Counted from the first letter of the stretch, positions 5,825 through 13,758 are shown. The stretch is 18,451 bases of DNA from Candidatus Saccharibacteria bacterium UBA4727 (GCA_002404195.1 DHJF01000006.1:729-19179); one strand, 5' to 3'. Translations and numbers: made by a program. The notes: generated by a model from the letters alone, not told the origin.

Positions 5825-7426
5825 ATGGAAGACACAACAGACATGGGGCAAACACAGAAATACATATTTGTAACTGGGGGTGTACTCTCGGGGGTAGGAA
5901 AAGGCATAACCGCAGCCAGTATTGGTGCCGTTTTACAGGCTAAGGGCGTGGCCGTTTCAGTTCAAAAGTGTGACCCGTATCTCAATGTAGATGCGGGCCT
6001 TTTGAATCCTGCGGAACATGGCGAATGCTTTGTGACGCGCGACGGGGCTGAAACTGACCTCGATCTTGGGCACTACGAACGCTTTTTGGATATTGAAACG
6101 ACGCAAAAGTCCGCCACACTGTCTGGCCGTTTATTGTCGGAACTGATTGCCGACGAACGAGCTGGTAAATTCGGCGGTAAAACCGTGCAGCTGGTACCGC
6201 ACCTGACGCAATCGATTCAAAAAGCGATTGTTGCCGCTGGCAAGGGTAGTGATATTCATATCGTCGAAATCGGCGGCACGGTCGGCGACTACGAAGGCCT
6301 GAGCTTTATTGAAGCCATTCGTGAACTTGGTCAAAAAGTTGGCCGAGCGAACTGTTTGTTTGTTCATGTTGTCTACGTGCCGTTTATTGGCACGAGTAAA
6401 GAATTTAAAACCAAACCCGCTCAGAATGCACTCAACGACCTGCGCGGTTTCGGTATTGTGCCGGACGCTGTGGTGGTCCGAACTGACGACCCAGCCCCGG
6501 CGAACGTGGCGAAAAAAATTAGTCTGTTTGGTGGTGTCCCAGAAGATAACGTCCTACTGATGCCGAACGCCGATACGGTCTACCGGATTCCGCTAATCCT
6601 CGCCAGAAGCGGCGTGAATAAACTTTTGTCGGATTTCTCGGAGCGCGACAACGAACCGGATCTCACCAAGTGGAAAAAACTTATTCGCGCGCAGGCTGCG
6701 ACCTATGCAAAAACCGTGACGGTCGGCTTGGTGGCAAAATACATGGACAATGAGGATACTTACATCTCCGTACTCGAAGCACTCAAAGCTGCCGCTTGGC
6801 ACGAGAAAGTCGGCCTAAAAGTGCAGTGGATTAACGCTGAAACGGCGACTGCCAAAGACTTTAAACAAGTGGATGCACTGCTGGTACCGGGTGGTTTTGG
6901 TGCGCGAGGGATTGAAGGCAAGGTGGCTGCGGCGCGCTATGCACTCGACCATAACGTGCCCTATCTAGGTATTTGCTTAGGCCTGCAGGTTGCGGTGATT
7001 GCGGCGGCACGAAAGGCCGGCCTGAAGAATGCCAATAGTACTGAGTTTGCTGCCGATACGACTGAAAACGTGGTCTACATCATGGACGGTCAGGCGGGCA
7101 AGGAATCGACCGGTGGGACACTGCGTCTGGGCGATTACCCGGCGGTGCTTACGAAAGGCTCCAAGCTGGCAACCGTCTACGGCACGACCGATATCGTCGA
7201 ACGCCATCGCCACCGCTATGAAGTCAACCAGGCCTTTACTGAGGCCATCGTTAAGGGAGGGTTGGCGATTAGCGGTACCTCGCCAAACGGTAAGTTGGTT
7301 GAATTTATTGAGGCGCCAGCATGCGACTACTTCGTGGCAACGCAGGCGCACCCAGAATTTAGAAGTCGACCGTCGCGCGCCCATCCGCTGTTTGTCGGCC
7401 TGATTCACGCCATTCGCGATAAGTGA
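5825..7426 (+). CDS. pyrG: CTP synthase (glutamine hydrolysing)
   Basis: A 533-residue enzyme that aminates UTP to CTP using ATP and glutamine. The N-terminal synthase domain begins KYIFVTGGVLSGVGKG (12-27), the usual P-loop start. The C-terminal class I glutamine amidotransferase domain has VPGGFGARG, the nucleophile in GICLGLQ (C384), and HPEF (H509 and E511 of the triad). Length is normal. Two starts are possible: 5825 fits the extended -10, while 5843 gives the shorter N-terminus usual for the family. CTP is the co-substrate of the nearby CarS enzyme, but there is no operon link. The gene ends in TGA, so TGA is not recoded. Confidence 0.97.
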   Translation: MEDTTDMGQTQKYIFVTGGVLSGVGKGITAASIGAVLQAKGVAVSVQKCDPYLNVDAGLLNPAEHGECFVTRDGAETDLDLGHYERFLDIETTQKSATLSGRLLSELIADERAGKFGGKTVQLVPHLTQSIQKAIVAAGKGSDIHIVEIGGTVGDYEGLSFIEAIRELGQKVGRANCLFVHVVYVPFIGTSKEFKTKPAQNALNDLRGFGIVPDAVVVRTDDPAPANVAKKISLFGGVPEDNVLLMPNADTVYRIPLILARSGVNKLLSDFSERDNEPDLTKWKKLIRAQAATYAKTVTVGLVAKYMDNEDTYISVLEALKAAAWHEKVGLKVQWINAETATAKDFKQVDALLVPGGFGARGIEGKVAAARYALDHNVPYLGICLGLQVAVIAAARKAGLKNANSTEFAADTTENVVYIMDGQAGKESTGGTLRLGDYPAVLTKGSKLATVYGTTDIVERHRHRYEVNQAFTEAIVKGGLAISGTSPNGKLVEFIEAPACDYFVATQAHPEFRSRPSRAHPLFVGLIHAIRDK

Positions 7427-7451
7427 ACCTAGTTCAACAAAACAGGGGTTA

Positions 7452-7480
7452 TTGACAGGCTGTTACACTGAGTGTATAAT
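7452..7480 (+). promoter_or_regulatory. Perfect consensus sigma70-type promoter
   Basis: TTGACA (7452-7457) and TATAAT (7475-7480) are separated by exactly 17 bp. The -10 ends 8 bases before the ATG at 7489, giving a leader of about 0-2 nt and no Shine-Dalgarno. It is the strongest promoter in the window. Confidence 0.88.
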
Positions 7481-7488
7481 ATATATCA

Positions 7489-8664
7489 ATGAAGTCATAT
7501 TTTCACGAACGTGCCCAGCAGTTTGCGGTTACTCCAGACGAAGCCCAGGCTTTTAATGATACCCATTCGCTATCTCTTATCTTGGCCCCTCACAGCAGTA
7601 TTAAAGACGGCCTCGAACAGGCATCGTATGCTCGTGAGGGTAGTCTTGTGCATGTCGAGACAGTTCATTTTGACGAGTCTAAATTGAATGCGCCGTTTGA
7701 GGATTTTCTCGAACGTGACCTGCGAGGGGAGACAAAACACGACCCAACGGCCTTTAGTTCAAAAGTGTTTGACATACTCATTCACCAGAGTCTCGCCTTT
7801 TATAAGATGCAGCAAGACGACCCAAGGCGATTTAACTCCTACCGCGATCGCACGTTCGACGAGCTGGACGCGAACGGAGGCTTTGCCAGCTACAATCCCA
7901 TGAGTGGTCATAAGCTTGTATTACTTTTTGGGTTACTTGAGAAAGGTGCACTTTTTGTACCCAACGACGCAAGTAATAGTCAATTGTCAGTAGACGAAGG
8001 GAATGAAATCCGTGAGCGCAGATTTCAACCACGGCCCGAACATACGCGCGAAGACCCTATCGGGGTGTATAACTATCTTGGTGTAGCAGCGGTAGACTAC
8101 TATGATATGTCGCGATTTCGTGATATTACTTTGGCAAAAAATCTTATGACATTTGATGAATCTCTGTATCGATCCGCATTACGGGTCAAGCCGGATGAGC
8201 AGCTACCAACACACATCATAAGAGGCGGCGGTCATCGCAATAGTCTGACGGGACGACTGAAAGAGTATGGCATTGACTATAGCATCGCGCTTGATAGGCA
8301 GGTTGGCGATGGTCATGAAATTCTTGACGAATTTGGTCCAAATGCTGGATCAGATCAGTTTCACGAAGCATATGCGGCATCACAACTGGATGCAATTGAA
8401 CCGAGCGAAAGGACAATCTCCTCTGTTAGAAGGTTCGGCGCTGAGCTTCCGCCACGAGAAGATACGGCGATTGCTCTAGGTATTAGTCTTGCTGATTTGG
8501 ATAAATACCAGACTAAGGCCGCGACGAATAGGCGTGATTTCACTACTTTCACGCGCCTGAACGAGCTTAGTCGTGTTGATGTAAGCCAACTAGGTTTCTG
8601 GCAAAAACGCAAGCATGTGAAAGCGATTAGAGATTATCTTTTTATCATCGGCCAGGATTTATAG
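7489..8664 (+). CDS. Hypothetical protein, 391 aa, strongly promoted
   Basis: I do not recognise this protein. It is soluble-looking, charged, without signal peptide or membrane segment. Recurrent features are an acidic N-terminal half, a GHKLVLLFGLLEKGALF hydrophobic core (about residues 140-156), an HIIRGGGHRNSLTGRLKEYG stretch (about 242-261) with a glycine-rich turn beside basic residues, and a basic C-terminal helical part (WQKRKHVKAIRDYL). No catalytic motif can be assigned. The full-length frame and consensus promoter argue for a real, well-expressed gene. It is followed by the insertion sequence, which lies 31 bp past its stop and leaves it intact. Confidence 0.8.
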   Translation: MKSYFHERAQQFAVTPDEAQAFNDTHSLSLILAPHSSIKDGLEQASYAREGSLVHVETVHFDESKLNAPFEDFLERDLRGETKHDPTAFSSKVFDILIHQSLAFYKMQQDDPRRFNSYRDRTFDELDANGGFASYNPMSGHKLVLLFGLLEKGALFVPNDASNSQLSVDEGNEIRERRFQPRPEHTREDPIGVYNYLGVAAVDYYDMSRFRDITLAKNLMTFDESLYRSALRVKPDEQLPTHIIRGGGHRNSLTGRLKEYGIDYSIALDRQVGDGHEILDEFGPNAGSDQFHEAYAASQLDAIEPSERTISSVRRFGAELPPREDTAIALGISLADLDKYQTKAATNRRDFTTFTRLNELSRVDVSQLGFWQKRKHVKAIRDYLFIIGQDL

Positions 8665-8681
8665 ATCACAACTGACGAGCG

Positions 8682-8695
8682 CTAACAGCCTAGGA
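8682..8695 (+). repeat. Left copy of IS target-site duplication
   Basis: CTAACAGCCTAGGA, identical to 9752-9765 on the other side of the insertion sequence. The 14-bp length is within the range seen for IS481 elements. Confidence 0.85.
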
Positions 8696-9751
8696 GGTCG
8701 GGCTCCTAAACATATAGGACACTAATATCTAGTGTAGCATTCTCGTAGCCTGGAATACTTTGTAAGTATTCCACGGGTGTCAGCATGTGCAACATGCTAT
8801 GCGGCCGGTAGAAGTTGTAATCTAAGCAATCTTCCGTCAGGAATGCTTGGAGTTCTTCTTTGCTGTGGCTGTTGGTGGTGAGCTTTTTGTAGCGGTCTTT
8901 GTCGACGCCATGACTGCGCTCAATCCGCCCATTGAGTTGTGGGCTGCGGGGTGGGATCCGGCCGTGCCGGATCCCATTGGCTTGTAGCCAACGCTGCATA
9001 GCGCTGAGCGTGCCGGGCTTCGTTTGCGGGAGGGCATCGTAGACAAACTCCATGCCGTTGTCGGTTTGGATACACTGGAACGCAAAGGCAGGCCCGAAGA
9101 AACGGACGGCATGTTCCAGAAAGTCGACGGTGTAGGCCGGGTTCACACCCGGATACAACCGTTTGTATTTAATTCTGGTAGCGCAGTCGACAATGTCGTA
9201 CTGGTAGGCGGCATGCCTCCAGTGTTTGACATCCAGCTGGCCAACTTCGCCTGGCGCGTAGGTGTAGTCGTTGAGGCGTCGCTGGGCGCGACGCCGACGT
9301 GGCTTCGGCGCGGTCAGTTGGGCCCGACGGAGAATATTACCGACACCATGGCGGGATACGACGACGTCGTAGTCCCGTGCCAGTATGACCGCTAGTTTCG
9401 CCTCGCCGTAGCCCAGCGCCAGACGGAGCTGGATGACGAGACTCGCCACCTCGGTGTTGACGTCATGACGGTGTGACTTCGGGGTAGTTGGCTGGTTGTA
9501 GAGACTGGTCAGTTGTTTGCCGCTGGCCAACCAGCGGCTGTGCCAGTAGTAATACTCACTGCGGGCAATGCCATAGTGGTGACAGGCAGCCGTGACGCTG
9601 CCGAGTTCCTCGGCAGCCCGAAACCAAGCCAGGCGGATACGAGCTCCGTAGACCTGTAGTTGTTTTCCAGTCATAGATCTTGTTCTCACTTTCACTCCTT
9701 TCAGGGTAGAACTGTTGTGTGAATGTGTCCAAAATGTATGGGAGCCGGATA
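8696..9751 (-). mobile_element. IS481-like insertion sequence, 1056 bp, complete
   Basis: The element is bounded by imperfect 27-bp terminal inverted repeats (8696-8722 and 9725-9751, 20 of 27 positions matching by eye, both ending inward in GGACAC) and flanked by identical 14-bp direct repeats. It holds one transposase gene on the minus strand that nearly fills it; the gene's stop codon lies inside the left inverted repeat. Intact ends, identical duplications and an unbroken frame suggest recent insertion. It landed between two genes, with the right duplication ending 4 bp before a -35 box. Confidence 0.9.
8706..9689 (-). CDS. IS481-like DDE transposase
   Basis: A 327-residue transposase. 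An N-terminal helix-turn-helix region (about residues 8-55) is followed by an arginine-rich linker (RRRRAQRR, 131-138) and an rve-type RNase H-like catalytic core. Predicted catalytic residues are D153 (in GQLDVKHW), D210 (in QTDNGMEF) and E257 (in PQLNGRIER). About 46 residues lie between the second Asp and the Glu, more than the 35 usual for this group, because of an insertion after the TDNG motif. GTG at 9689 was chosen over the ATG at 9674 because AAAGGAG (9695-9701) lies 5 bases upstream; longer versions would begin outside the element. Confidence 0.9.
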   Translation of the reverse strand: MRTRSMTGKQLQVYGARIRLAWFRAAEELGSVTAACHHYGIARSEYYYWHSRWLASGKQLTSLYNQPTTPKSHRHDVNTEVASLVIQLRLALGYGEAKLAVILARDYDVVVSRHGVGNILRRAQLTAPKPRRRRAQRRLNDYTYAPGEVGQLDVKHWRHAAYQYDIVDCATRIKYKRLYPGVNPAYTVDFLEHAVRFFGPAFAFQCIQTDNGMEFVYDALPQTKPGTLSAMQRWLQANGIRHGRIPPRSPQLNGRIERSHGVDKDRYKKLTTNSHSKEELQAFLTEDCLDYNFYRPHSMLHMLTPVEYLQSIPGYENATLDISVLYV

Positions 9752-9765
9752 CTAACAGCCTAGGA
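9752..9765 (+). repeat. Right copy of IS target-site duplication
   Basis: CTAACAGCCTAGGA, identical to 8682-8695. It ends 4 bases before TTGACA of the next promoter. Confidence 0.85.
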
Positions 9766-9769
9766 TCTA

Positions 9770-9798
9770 TTGACAAAACATAACCAGTATGCTAGAAT
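9770..9798 (+). promoter_or_regulatory. Sigma70-type promoter of the 49-aa gene
   Basis: TTGACA (9770-9775) and TAGAAT (9793-9798) are separated by 17 bp. The expected transcript start is near 9805, giving a leader of about 22 nt. The insertion sequence ends just upstream, so any earlier activator site would have been displaced. Confidence 0.8.
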
Positions 9799-9799
9799 A

Positions 9800-9822
9800 G
9801 TTTTATCTTAAAAGGATAAAAC
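9800..9822 (+). promoter_or_regulatory. Inverted repeat enclosing the ribosome binding site
   Basis: GTTTTATC (9800-9807) and GATAAAAC (9815-9822) are perfect complements around TTAAAAG. The AAAAGG ribosome binding site (from 9810) lies across the loop and the start of the 3' arm. Depending on the exact transcript start it could be an operator or an RNA hairpin that hides the site. Confidence 0.55.
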
Positions 9823-9826
9823 AAAC

Positions 9827-9976
9827 ATGGCTGAAGAAAAACAAGACAATAGCACTGCACCGACCATGGATGACCTCAGCGTGATGCGCTTACTTCTCCA
9901 TACCATTAAAGGCATTAGTACGATTTCGACAAGTACCGTTTCTGCCTACGACAATCAAGCGGATATCGACAGCTAG
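9827..9976 (+). CDS. Small hypothetical protein, 49 aa
   Basis: A 49-residue polar protein beginning MAEEKQDN and ending QADIDS, with one amphipathic stretch (MDDLSVMRLLLHTIKGIS, residues 14-31) that could bind a membrane or a partner. It is not a family I recognise. Evidence that it is real: a consensus-like promoter at 9770-9798, AAAAGGA 10 bases before the ATG, and a frame that stops one base short of the convergent gnd gene. Serine and threonine are abundant in the last third. No function can be assigned. Confidence 0.65.
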   Translation: MAEEKQDNSTAPTMDDLSVMRLLLHTIKGISTISTSTVSAYDNQADIDS

Positions 9977-9997
9977 CTTATTGCTGGCCGTCGATAT
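9963..9997. other. Hairpin shared by two convergent 3' ends
   Basis: ATATCGAC (9963-9970) pairs with GTCGATAT (9990-9997), with an inner AGC/GCT pairing, spanning both stop codons (9974-9976 plus, 9978-9980 minus). The hairpin would form in both transcripts. No T run follows on either strand, so it may stabilise 3' ends rather than terminate. Confidence 0.5.
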
Positions 9998-10886
9998 TGT
10001 GGCCACCGAATTTATTACGCATGGCGGCGAGTAATTTAGTGGCGAAGTTCACCTCGCCATTCTGTGATGCTAAGCGTACGTCGAACGATGTTTGAATAGC
10101 GGGCAGGGGAATGCCGAACTGCTGAGCGGTTTCGAGTGTCCAGCGCGCTTCGCCAGATTCGGCCACGACACCACTGATGCCGTCGAGCGTTGGATTTTCA
10201 TGCAGCGCTTCACGGGTTAGATCGTTTAACCAACTGGTGACAACACTACTTTGCTGCCAAATGTCGCCAGCTTTGGCGAGGTCAAGGTCTGTATACGGGC
10301 CTTCTTTGAGCATGCGATAGCCCTCGGCGAGCGATTCCATCATGCCGTACTCGATGGCGTTGTGGACCATTTTGACGTAGTGGCCGCTGCCATGTGCGCC
10401 AAAGTACTCGTGGCCGCCCCGCGGGAGTGCCAGGGTGTCGAGCGCTGGTGTGACGAGCTGGTATGATGCTTTGTTGCCGCCGACCATCATTGAAAAGCCG
10501 TTTTTAATTCCCCAGACGCCACCACTCGTGCCGATGTCGAGAATGTGGCTGCCAGCTGCCTCCACTAAAGCTGCTCGGGCTTGGTCGCCGCGATAATCAC
10601 TGTTGCCACCGTCAATAACTGTGCTGCCGGCAGGCAAGATAGTTAGCCAGTCTTTTATCTCGGCTTCAATGACATCTGCCGGAATCATCACCCACAGGAC
10701 AACCGGTTCGCCGTTAAAGGCCGCAACGACGGCTGGTTTGTCGTAGGCTGGGGTTGCGCCAAAGCTGACAGCGGTGTCGACAGCAGGGGCGCTGCGGTTA
10801 TGAGCGACGACGTCGTGGCCGTTTTCAACGAGTTTTTGAGTAATTTGGCTGCCCATGCGGCCGAGGCCGGAAATAGCGATTTTCAT
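9978..10886 (-). CDS. gnd: 6-phosphogluconate dehydrogenase, decarboxylating (short form)
   Basis: A 302-residue enzyme that oxidatively decarboxylates 6-phosphogluconate to ribulose 5-phosphate. The dinucleotide motif GLGRMG is at 7-12. N30-R31-S32 after the second strand contains an arginine often linked to NADP use, although some short enzymes use NAD. IDGGNSDY (91-98), GTSGGVWGIKNG (119-130) and KMVHNAIEYG (172-181) with the predicted catalytic K172 are family signatures. At about 300 residues it belongs to the short class, lacking the C-terminal tail of the 470-residue E. coli type. Its ATG overlaps the upstream lactonase stop (ATGA), and GGAG lies 8 bases upstream, so the two are translationally coupled. 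Confidence 0.95.
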   Translation of the reverse strand: MKIAISGLGRMGSQITQKLVENGHDVVAHNRSAPAVDTAVSFGATPAYDKPAVVAAFNGEPVVLWVMIPADVIEAEIKDWLTILPAGSTVIDGGNSDYRGDQARAALVEAAGSHILDIGTSGGVWGIKNGFSMMVGGNKASYQLVTPALDTLALPRGGHEYFGAHGSGHYVKMVHNAIEYGMMESLAEGYRMLKEGPYTDLDLAKAGDIWQQSSVVTSWLNDLTREALHENPTLDGISGVVAESGEARWTLETAQQFGIPLPAIQTSFDVRLASQNGEVNFATKLLAAMRNKFGGHNIDGQQ

Positions 10887-11557
10887 GATATATTCTCCTG
10901 ATTGATAGTTGTATAAAGGGTGCTGTCTGGAACGGTCGTGAGAATCTGCGCCGGCGTGTCATCGAGCGCACCATGACCTGCGAGCAGCTCGCGAATAATC
11001 GCCGCTTTGTCGTCGCCCGAGGCTTGGATGACAACCTCGTCGAGGCGCTTGATCACTGGGAAGGTGATAGTCAGGCGTTCGAAATCATCACCAGTGAAGG
11101 CTGCGATAGCCCGTGTGGCCGCCGTTGCGCTAGTGTGCGGTTTAATGCCGGCGGTATGACCGTCGGCGCCGATGCCAAAGATCCCAATGGCGAAATCGGT
11201 CGTGTCGAGTGTTCGTGTCAGCCAGAGGCCCCACGCTGCAGCAGTCGAAGCTATATCACCGCCGCTGAGTGGACGATAGAGGGTGGCGCCAGGTGCTGAA
11301 AAGCCCGCATCCATAATTTGCTGCCAATTTTCGTCGGGATGGCCGAGGGGTCCGTAGCGTTCATCAGTCATAGTGACGGAGAGATTAGTGAAATCGGTGT
11401 CTGCCAGGCGCTCGCTCGCGGCAATAGCAATGGCTGTGCCAGAACCGCCCGATAGGAGCCATAGAACGCGTTCTCCGTTGGCGAGATGGTGTTTGATGGC
11501 AGCCGCGATATGATTGGCCGCTTCGATAACCGGCTGATGGGTCTGAATATACTTCAT
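10883..11557 (-). CDS. pgl: 6-phosphogluconolactonase
   Basis: A 224-residue enzyme of the DevB/NagB-like family that hydrolyses 6-phosphogluconolactone to 6-phosphogluconate, linking Zwf and Gnd. Motifs seen are LLSGGSG (34-40), TDERYGP with HPDENW (64-78) and GIGADGHTAGI (128-138). The ATG at 11557 is supported by AAAGGAG (11564-11570) 6 bases upstream. It is the first gene of a two-gene operon with gnd, joined by a 4-bp ATGA overlap. Unlike many neighbours, this operon has a short leader with a proper ribosome binding site, so its expression should be controlled differently from the leaderless zwf. Confidence 0.94.
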   Translation of the reverse strand: MKYIQTHQPVIEAANHIAAAIKHHLANGERVLWLLSGGSGTAIAIAASERLADTDFTNLSVTMTDERYGPLGHPDENWQQIMDAGFSAPGATLYRPLSGGDIASTAAAWGLWLTRTLDTTDFAIGIFGIGADGHTAGIKPHTSATAATRAIAAFTGDDFERLTITFPVIKRLDEVVIQASGDDKAAIIRELLAGHGALDDTPAQILTTVPDSTLYTTINQENIS

Positions 11558-11579
11558 GAATGTCTCCTTTACTATATTA

Positions 11580-11585
11580 AGTATA
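11580..11585 (-). promoter_or_regulatory. -10 box of the pgl-gnd operon
   Basis: On the minus strand TATACT (11585-11580) predicts a start near 11573 and a leader of about 16 nt carrying the ribosome binding site. No convincing -35 is seen. Confidence 0.5.
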
Positions 11586-11668
11586 GCATTAAAAGCCGTC
11601 GCAGTACTAAATTGCACTTCCTTGCTGGGTACGCGGAGGCGAGCCTGTCTCGTATCCTTACCTCGTCA

Positions 11669-11677
11669 TGGTATACT
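11669..11677 (+). promoter_or_regulatory. Extended -10 promoter of argS
   Basis: TGGTATACT (11669-11677) is an extended -10 box ending 8 bases before the ATG at 11686, giving a leader of about 2 nt. No Shine-Dalgarno and no T-box leader can be present. Confidence 0.7.
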
Positions 11678-11685
11678 ATATACCG

Positions 11686-13377
11686 ATGAATACAATTTCT
11701 CTACTCCTCCAAACAATCATTCACGACCTCTTTGATGTGGAGCAAACCGTTCGGTTATCGCGGCCTGATGTGCAATTTGGCGACTATGCGACGAACGTGG
11801 CGATGCAACTGGCGAAGCCACTGGGTAAGAATCCACGTGAGATTGCCGAGCAATTAGCTGAAAAACTGCGCGAAAGTGGTGCTTTCACAGACGTCACTAT
11901 CGCTGGTCCTGGGTTTATTAATCTGCGGGTGGCGGCTAAGAATCTAGCAGCGCAGTTGCAGGCTGATTGGACTGCTAGCTACGGTGAAACGACTGATGGT
12001 GCCGGCAAGACTGTCGTGGTGGAATATCCGAGTCAGAACATGGCCAAGCCGTATAGTATTGGACATTTACGTACGGGCAATCAGGGGTGGGCCGTGAAAC
12101 GCTTGATGGAAGCCACCGGGTGGACGGTGATTACCGATAATCACCTTGGGGATTATGGCGCTCCGTTTGGTACCTGGGTCGTTGGTTTTTTGAAGTTTAG
12201 TAGCGACGAGCAATTGGCCGAGGGTGGTGTCTATGAGCTGGGTCGCGTCTATATTGCGACCAAAAAAGCGTTGAAGGACGAAAAAGAACAGGGTAGCCAC
12301 GAACTAGCTGACCAAGTGCAGGACTGGTTATTGCGACTTGAACGGGGCGACGAACAGGCAGTCGACTATAGTCGTCGCTTTAATGAAATCAGCCTCAAGC
12401 ACATCCACGACATTATGAATCGGTTGAAAATTACAACCGATCACGAACTAGGCGAGGCCTTTTTTGCACCGAAGGGCAAAGATGCAGTGAAGAAGCTGCT
12501 TGAGACCGGTGTCGCGACGCAAAACGATGACGGCTCAATTATCGTATCTCTCGAAGAATATGGCTTTGACGTACCGCTACTGGTGCAGAAGTCAAATGGC
12601 GCGGCGCTGTATGCGACCACAGATCTCGCGACGATTCTCTATCGAGAAGAAACCTGGCACCCCGACAAGGTAATTTATGCCGTTGGCATGGAACAGCAAT
12701 TCTACTTTACGCAGCTGTTTGCGATGGCCAAAAAACTAGGCATCACTACTGAACTAGTGCATTTATGGTTTGGCATGATTGACCAAATAAATGAAGATGG
12801 CACGCGTGAAAAAATGAGCAGCCGCAAAGGTGTCGTCCTGATGGAAGAGTTGCTCGATACGGCTGAGCAAAAAGCCCGCGAGGTCGTGGCTGGTCGTGAC
12901 GTGAGCGAAGATGACATTAAGAAGATTGCACTCGGCGCGATAAAGTTTAGTGATTTTACGGCTGATCGCCGCACAAACATTTTATTCGATTGGGATACTA
13001 TCTTTGCGTTAACTGGTTTCAGTGGGCCGTATATTCAGTATGCCAGCGTGCGGGTGAATAAGTTACTCGCAGATACTGCCAATGTTGATAGCGCTTATTC
13101 AGATAGTTATGACTATGAAGCTGAAAAAGCAGTGTTCGCAAAACTCCTTGAATACCCACAGGTGGTGACGCTAGCGGCGCGCGATCTGGAGCCGCACAAA
13201 GTGGCCACCTACTTATATGAACTGGCCCGCGAAATGAATCGTTACTATGAAACCACGCGCGTCAGCGACGCTGAACCTCTAGAGAAAACGGCGCGTCGTG
13301 ACGTACTCAGTAAAGTGAGTCAGGTATTTACGCACGGTCTCGGCTTGCTTGGTATTGAAATACCATCGCAAATGTAG
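11686..13377 (+). CDS. argS: Arginyl-tRNA synthetase
   Basis: A 563-residue class I aminoacyl-tRNA synthetase that charges tRNA-Arg. The N-terminal ArgRS-specific domain covers about residues 1-85, with FGDYATNVAMQLAK (31-44) typical of it. The catalytic signature reads NMAKPYSIGHLRT (118-130): the first His of HIGH is Ser here (S124-I125-G126-H127). The second signature is KMSSR (376-380). The DALR anticodon-binding domain occupies the C-terminus and ends LLGIEIPSQM. Length is normal. The start at 11686 matches the promoter position; an upstream in-frame ATG at 11668 would lie before the predicted transcript start. Confidence 0.96.
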   Translation: MNTISLLLQTIIHDLFDVEQTVRLSRPDVQFGDYATNVAMQLAKPLGKNPREIAEQLAEKLRESGAFTDVTIAGPGFINLRVAAKNLAAQLQADWTASYGETTDGAGKTVVVEYPSQNMAKPYSIGHLRTGNQGWAVKRLMEATGWTVITDNHLGDYGAPFGTWVVGFLKFSSDEQLAEGGVYELGRVYIATKKALKDEKEQGSHELADQVQDWLLRLERGDEQAVDYSRRFNEISLKHIHDIMNRLKITTDHELGEAFFAPKGKDAVKKLLETGVATQNDDGSIIVSLEEYGFDVPLLVQKSNGAALYATTDLATILYREETWHPDKVIYAVGMEQQFYFTQLFAMAKKLGITTELVHLWFGMIDQINEDGTREKMSSRKGVVLMEELLDTAEQKAREVVAGRDVSEDDIKKIALGAIKFSDFTADRRTNILFDWDTIFALTGFSGPYIQYASVRVNKLLADTANVDSAYSDSYDYEAEKAVFAKLLEYPQVVTLAARDLEPHKVATYLYELAREMNRYYETTRVSDAEPLEKTARRDVLSKVSQVFTHGLGLLGIEIPSQM

Positions 13378-13400
13378 TTTAATATTCACTGCAGTTCTTG

Positions 13401-13425
13401 AGAGCCGGGGTACGCCTCGGTTTTT
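13401..13425 (+). terminator. Rho-independent terminator after argS
   Basis: CCGGGG (13405-13410) pairs with CCTCGG (13415-13420), one G-T wobble, around a stable TACG tetraloop, followed by TTTTT (13421-13425). Confidence 0.8.
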
Positions 13426-13461
13426 GATTGGAGCTGCATCATTACACTAGGGGGCACTACT

Positions 13462-13752
13462 TTGACCATAAAGGTTGATGACGAGTTGACGGCGCACGAA
13501 ATTGCCATAGTTGTTCTTGTGGCCTTGCAGGCGCGCGTGCGGGGTGGGGCATCTATGACGCTCGCCGTGGGAAATCTGTCAGATTTTGTGGCAGTGCTGG
13601 GGCTGGAATCGTTCGAGGACGAGGGTATTGCGCGTGCGCTCGATGAGATGTACGAGGACGGCCTGATTGACACCGAGTTCCATGAACAGCCGGAGGACAG
13701 TGCCAACAGGGATGACCATCCGTTTATGGTCAAGCTGATATGTAAGCCGTAA
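13462..13752 (+). CDS. Small hypothetical acidic protein (TTG start)
   Basis: A 96-residue acidic protein of no family I recognise. It begins at TTG (13462) with AGGGGG 7 bases upstream; no in-frame ATG exists before residue 32. An N-terminal hydrophobic helix (HEIAIVVLVALQARVRGG, about 12-29) is followed by acidic helical segments (LSDFVAVLGLESFEDEG and ARALDEMYEDGLIDTEF). The spacing of the last part is faintly like a winged-helix domain, but that is a guess. It lies between the argS terminator and a strong hairpin, so it is transcribed alone. Confidence 0.6.
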   Translation: MTIKVDDELTAHEIAIVVLVALQARVRGGASMTLAVGNLSDFVAVLGLESFEDEGIARALDEMYEDGLIDTEFHEQPEDSANRDDHPFMVKLICKP

Positions 13753-13758
13753 CTCACC

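Noticed and set aside
7424..7436. TGAAC/GTTCA hairpin at the pyrG stop as a terminator
   Set aside because: Only five pairs with a 3-base loop and no T run; likely chance.
9690..9776. Longer transposase start outside the insertion sequence
   Set aside because: The frame is open there only by chance; the element ends at 9751 and GTG 9689 has AAAGGAG.
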